Source: Candidatus Cloacimonadota bacterium
Lineage (GTDB): Bacteria; Cloacimonadota; Cloacimonadia; Cloacimonadales; Cloacimonadaceae
Length of the DNA: 24,421 nucleotides
Direction of reading: 5' to 3'
NCBI GenBank assembly: GCA_023228285.1
Contig: JALOBM010000033.1
Span: 1-24,421, forward strand
The notes beneath the pieces were generated by a model that saw nothing but the letters and a program-made list of their open reading frames with translations, made no database searches and was not told the origin of the DNA. Each line of letters opens with the position of its first letter. Position 1 is the stretch's first letter. Made by a program: the position numbers and the translations under genes. Positions 22,290 to 24,421 of this stretch are shown here, in pieces.

Positions 22290-24188
22290 ATGAAACAATT
22301 TCTTGTATTATTGATGCTTTTAGTATCGATGACTTTTATCTGGGCAGTTCCCAGAGAAATGGTAGTACTGGAAATCGGCACCGGTACCTGGTGTCCCTAT
22401 TGTCCCGGTGCATCAATGGGTGCCCATGACTTGCTGAATGCCGGTATCAATGTAGCCGTGGTCAAGAACCACAATGGCGATAGCTACGCCAATACTTACT
22501 CTAATACCAGAAACAACTACTATGGAATTAGCAACTTCCCATCTGCTTTGTTTGATGGATTGAACGTCTATGAGGGCGGAAGTAATACCCAATCTTTGTA
22601 TTCAACCTATCTGCCAAGAGTAAACGCTCGTCTGGCAATTCCTTCGAAATACACTATAACCGCTGAAGGATATTACGAAAGCGGTGTGCTCACGGTTGAT
22701 GTAACTGTATCTAAACCAGAAGCCGATACCAATACCAATGTCTTTCTACGCTCCTACATTACAGAATCCAATATTCAACAAAACTGGCAGGGACAGACCC
22801 AATTGGACTATGTAAACCGAATGATGGCCCCCAGCGCCTCAGGTACAGCGATTACTCTCAATACTGGAGAATCCGTAACCGAAACTCTCACTTTCAATCT
22901 GAATTCAAGCTGGCAAATGCCAAATCTGGAATTAGTACTCTTTCTCCAGAACAACTCCACTAAAGAGATCCTTCAGGGAGTAAAGTATAGCGTACCCGGT
23001 TTATCCGGAGCTTTCCCCGCTTCCGCAGAAGCCTTGTTATTCCCCGATACCTATGTAAGTGGCCTAAACTCATTACCCATTACCTTCTTCAACTTTTCAA
23101 ACGACCCAGTTTCGGCTACTCTGGAAACTACCAATCCTACTTTCTTCGCTGATGTTACTGAGATGGAAATACCCGCCTTGCAAAGCTTCACTACCATGGT
23201 GCATTTTTTCCCCACCACCACTGGAGATATTTCCGGCAATCTCATTGTAACCGGCAATTTTACTGATCACCCTGTGCTCACCATACCTCTTGCAGGACAT
23301 GCCTTCGTGAATGCTCCCCCTATTGTGGCAGATGTTTGCGTAACTGGACCCCCAGTTGTCTTACAGACTATTACCGGTTCATATGTCTTCTCTGATCCCG
23401 ATGGTGACAATGAAGGCACCAGCCTTTATCAATGGTACAAGGTTGTGAATGACGCCAACCAGCTTATTGTGGGAGCGGATCAGATCACTTACACGATTGC
23501 AGCAAATGAGATTAACAAACGATTTGTGTTCAAAGTAACCCCGGTTGATCAATATGGTATGGCGGGAACTCCTGTTTATAGCGAGCCCTCACCCGCAGTT
23601 ATAAGCCTCCCCGCTCCGCAAAACTTTGCTGGTTATGTGGAAGCCCCCAACACTGCCGTACTTACCTGGCAAAAGCCTATGTACTTTGACAATCGTGGTT
23701 TCGTAGGCTATCGCCTTTACCGAAACGATCTGGTTATTGCAGATATTCCCAATCCGGATGTCCTTACATACAGAGATGAAGGCTTGGCTATGGGCGTGTA
23801 TGAATACAAACTCTGCAGCATATTCAATAACCCTCAAAACTTTTCCTTGCCTACTCCTGTTGTCTCCCTTACCATCGATGCCTCCGATAATGAGGACAGC
23901 GTAAGCTTGGCTCAGATTGGGGTTCGTGCGATGCCAAATCCTTTCCACAGTGAAACCAGTTTCCGCATTAAGTCCCATCCTAATCGTGAGATCACTTTCC
24001 ATGTGTTCAATATTCGTGGTCAGGTGATCAGGCAGTGGAAAGCTTATGCCGACGCCACAGGTAACGCTCTTCTAAACTGGGATGGCAAAGATGATCGCGG
24101 CAGCCTAGCAGAAAGCGGTGTTTATCTGTATAAAATGGAATCTGAAGGTAAGACCATTCAAGGCAAGATCATTAGAGTATCCAAATAA
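22290..24188 (+). CDS. Secreted Omp28-like thioredoxin-fold protein with Ig/FN3 domains and C-terminal sorting domain
   Basis: This exported 632-residue modular protein uses start ATG 22290, preceded by GAGGA. The first of two basic-hydrophobic segments is then a proper signal peptide (about 1-20, ending FIWA). Residues of about 22-240 resemble the Omp28/thioredoxin-like group, with TWCPYC (Cys35, Cys38) and a cis-Pro-type loop SNFPSALFDG. Next come an Ig-like domain (PITFFNFSNDPVSATL to IPLAGHA), a cadherin/Ig-like repeat (YVFSDPDGDNEG), and a fibronectin-III domain (NTAVLTWQKP to YKLCSIFN). The final roughly 85 residues (MPNPFHSETSFRIKS, NIRGQVIRQW, NWDGKDDRG, SGVYLYKMESEGK) are a FlgD-Ig/T9SS-type sorting domain that directs proteins to the cell surface. 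A redox or adhesin role is possible. It is a single-gene unit with its own promoter and terminator. Confidence 0.9.
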   Translation: MKQFLVLLMLLVSMTFIWAVPREMVVLEIGTGTWCPYCPGASMGAHDLLNAGINVAVVKNHNGDSYANTYSNTRNNYYGISNFPSALFDGLNVYEGGSNTQSLYSTYLPRVNARLAIPSKYTITAEGYYESGVLTVDVTVSKPEADTNTNVFLRSYITESNIQQNWQGQTQLDYVNRMMAPSASGTAITLNTGESVTETLTFNLNSSWQMPNLELVLFLQNNSTKEILQGVKYSVPGLSGAFPASAEALLFPDTYVSGLNSLPITFFNFSNDPVSATLETTNPTFFADVTEMEIPALQSFTTMVHFFPTTTGDISGNLIVTGNFTDHPVLTIPLAGHAFVNAPPIVADVCVTGPPVVLQTITGSYVFSDPDGDNEGTSLYQWYKVVNDANQLIVGADQITYTIAANEINKRFVFKVTPVDQYGMAGTPVYSEPSPAVISLPAPQNFAGYVEAPNTAVLTWQKPMYFDNRGFVGYRLYRNDLVIADIPNPDVLTYRDEGLAMGVYEYKLCSIFNNPQNFSLPTPVVSLTIDASDNEDSVSLAQIGVRAMPNPFHSETSFRIKSHPNREITFHVFNIRGQVIRQWKAYADATGNALLNWDGKDDRGSLAESGVYLYKMESEGKTIQGKIIRVSK

Positions 24189-24207
24189 AATAGCATGATC
24201 CAGAATT

Positions 24208-24235
24208 ACCCTGGGGAAGTCTCCGGGGTTTTTTT
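24208..24235 (+). terminator. Intrinsic terminator after the Omp28-like gene
   Basis: ACCCTGG (24208-24214) pairs with CCGGGGT (24223-24229), including one G-T wobble, across an eight-base loop. A run of seven T follows (24229-24235). It lies 20 bases past the stop codon. The remaining bases to 24421 contain nothing I can identify. Confidence 0.85.
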
Positions 24236-24421
24236 ATGGTTAGCTTATGCATCTAGAATTCTTACTCGCCCATCATCCGGAAGAGCACTAATCCTGGATT
24301 TTCCTCAGACATCCATTAACCCAACTTGAGCAGATTTTATCTTAACGCATTGGTATATATGGGCAAGCCTTTTTTTTAGGCACTAAACTCTACACTTTCA
24401 CTCTACTAAGGATTTGGTTTT

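Overview
The window most resembles the chromosome of a strictly fermentative, diderm bacterium of the Cloacimonadota (WWE1) type. This is an inference, and I put it at moderate confidence. It rests on amino-acid catabolism genes, including a long-type urocanate hydratase and a CyuA/serine-dehydratase-like protein. It also rests on a secreted modular protein ending in a FlgD/T9SS-type sorting domain, an outer-membrane-directed MCE lipid transporter, and murA. No rRNA, tRNA, CRISPR array or transposase is visible. Nearly all genes point left (minus strand).

Layout. (1) Positions 1-382 hold no gene. They carry a nested imperfect palindrome (170-230) and one copy of a 68-bp palindromic repeat (251-318). 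(2) Positions 13215 to 383 form one tightly packed leftward run of ten genes. In transcription order these are a CyuA/UPF0597 desulfidase or dehydratase, urocanate hydratase, a UGP2-type UTP-glucose-1-phosphate uridylyltransferase, an MCE (MlaD-like) tether, a lipoprotein fused to a probable beta-barrel, a STAS-MlaE permease, an MlaF-type ATPase, dihydrofolate reductase, a lone receiver domain, and a GT2-GT4 glycosyltransferase fusion. Genes abut or overlap by 1-8 nt, so one transcript is likely. (3) Positions 13216-13668 are intergenic and carry the second copy of the 68-bp repeat, in opposite orientation. (4) Positions 13669-14806 are rightward: a decayed EFR1-type flavodoxin/ferredoxin gene (one in-frame stop and two frameshifts), then an intact DUF3795 gene. 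(5) Positions 20362 to 14872 form a second leftward operon: EF-G, a STAS antagonist, a receiver plus RsbW-like HATPase protein, PrmC and MurA. (6) Positions 20363-20979 hold a previously untracked 34-codon gene for a tiny secreted peptide, followed by a strong bidirectional terminator. (7) A dGTPase (leftward) diverges from a secreted Omp28-like, multi-Ig protein (rightward), which has a good promoter and a terminator.

How the parts work together. The MCE block encodes every layer of an envelope lipid transporter. It has an ATPase, a permease carrying its own STAS domain, a periplasmic helical tether, and an outer-membrane lipoprotein that appears to carry its own beta-barrel. That last fusion is the most unusual item in the window. 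The EF-G/PrmC/MurA operon contains what looks like a complete partner-switching pair: a STAS antagonist and a phosphorylation-controlled HATPase kinase. This may couple a two-component input to translation and wall-synthesis genes. The intergenic repeats, the minipeptide and the decaying EFR1 gene are the main non-housekeeping signals.
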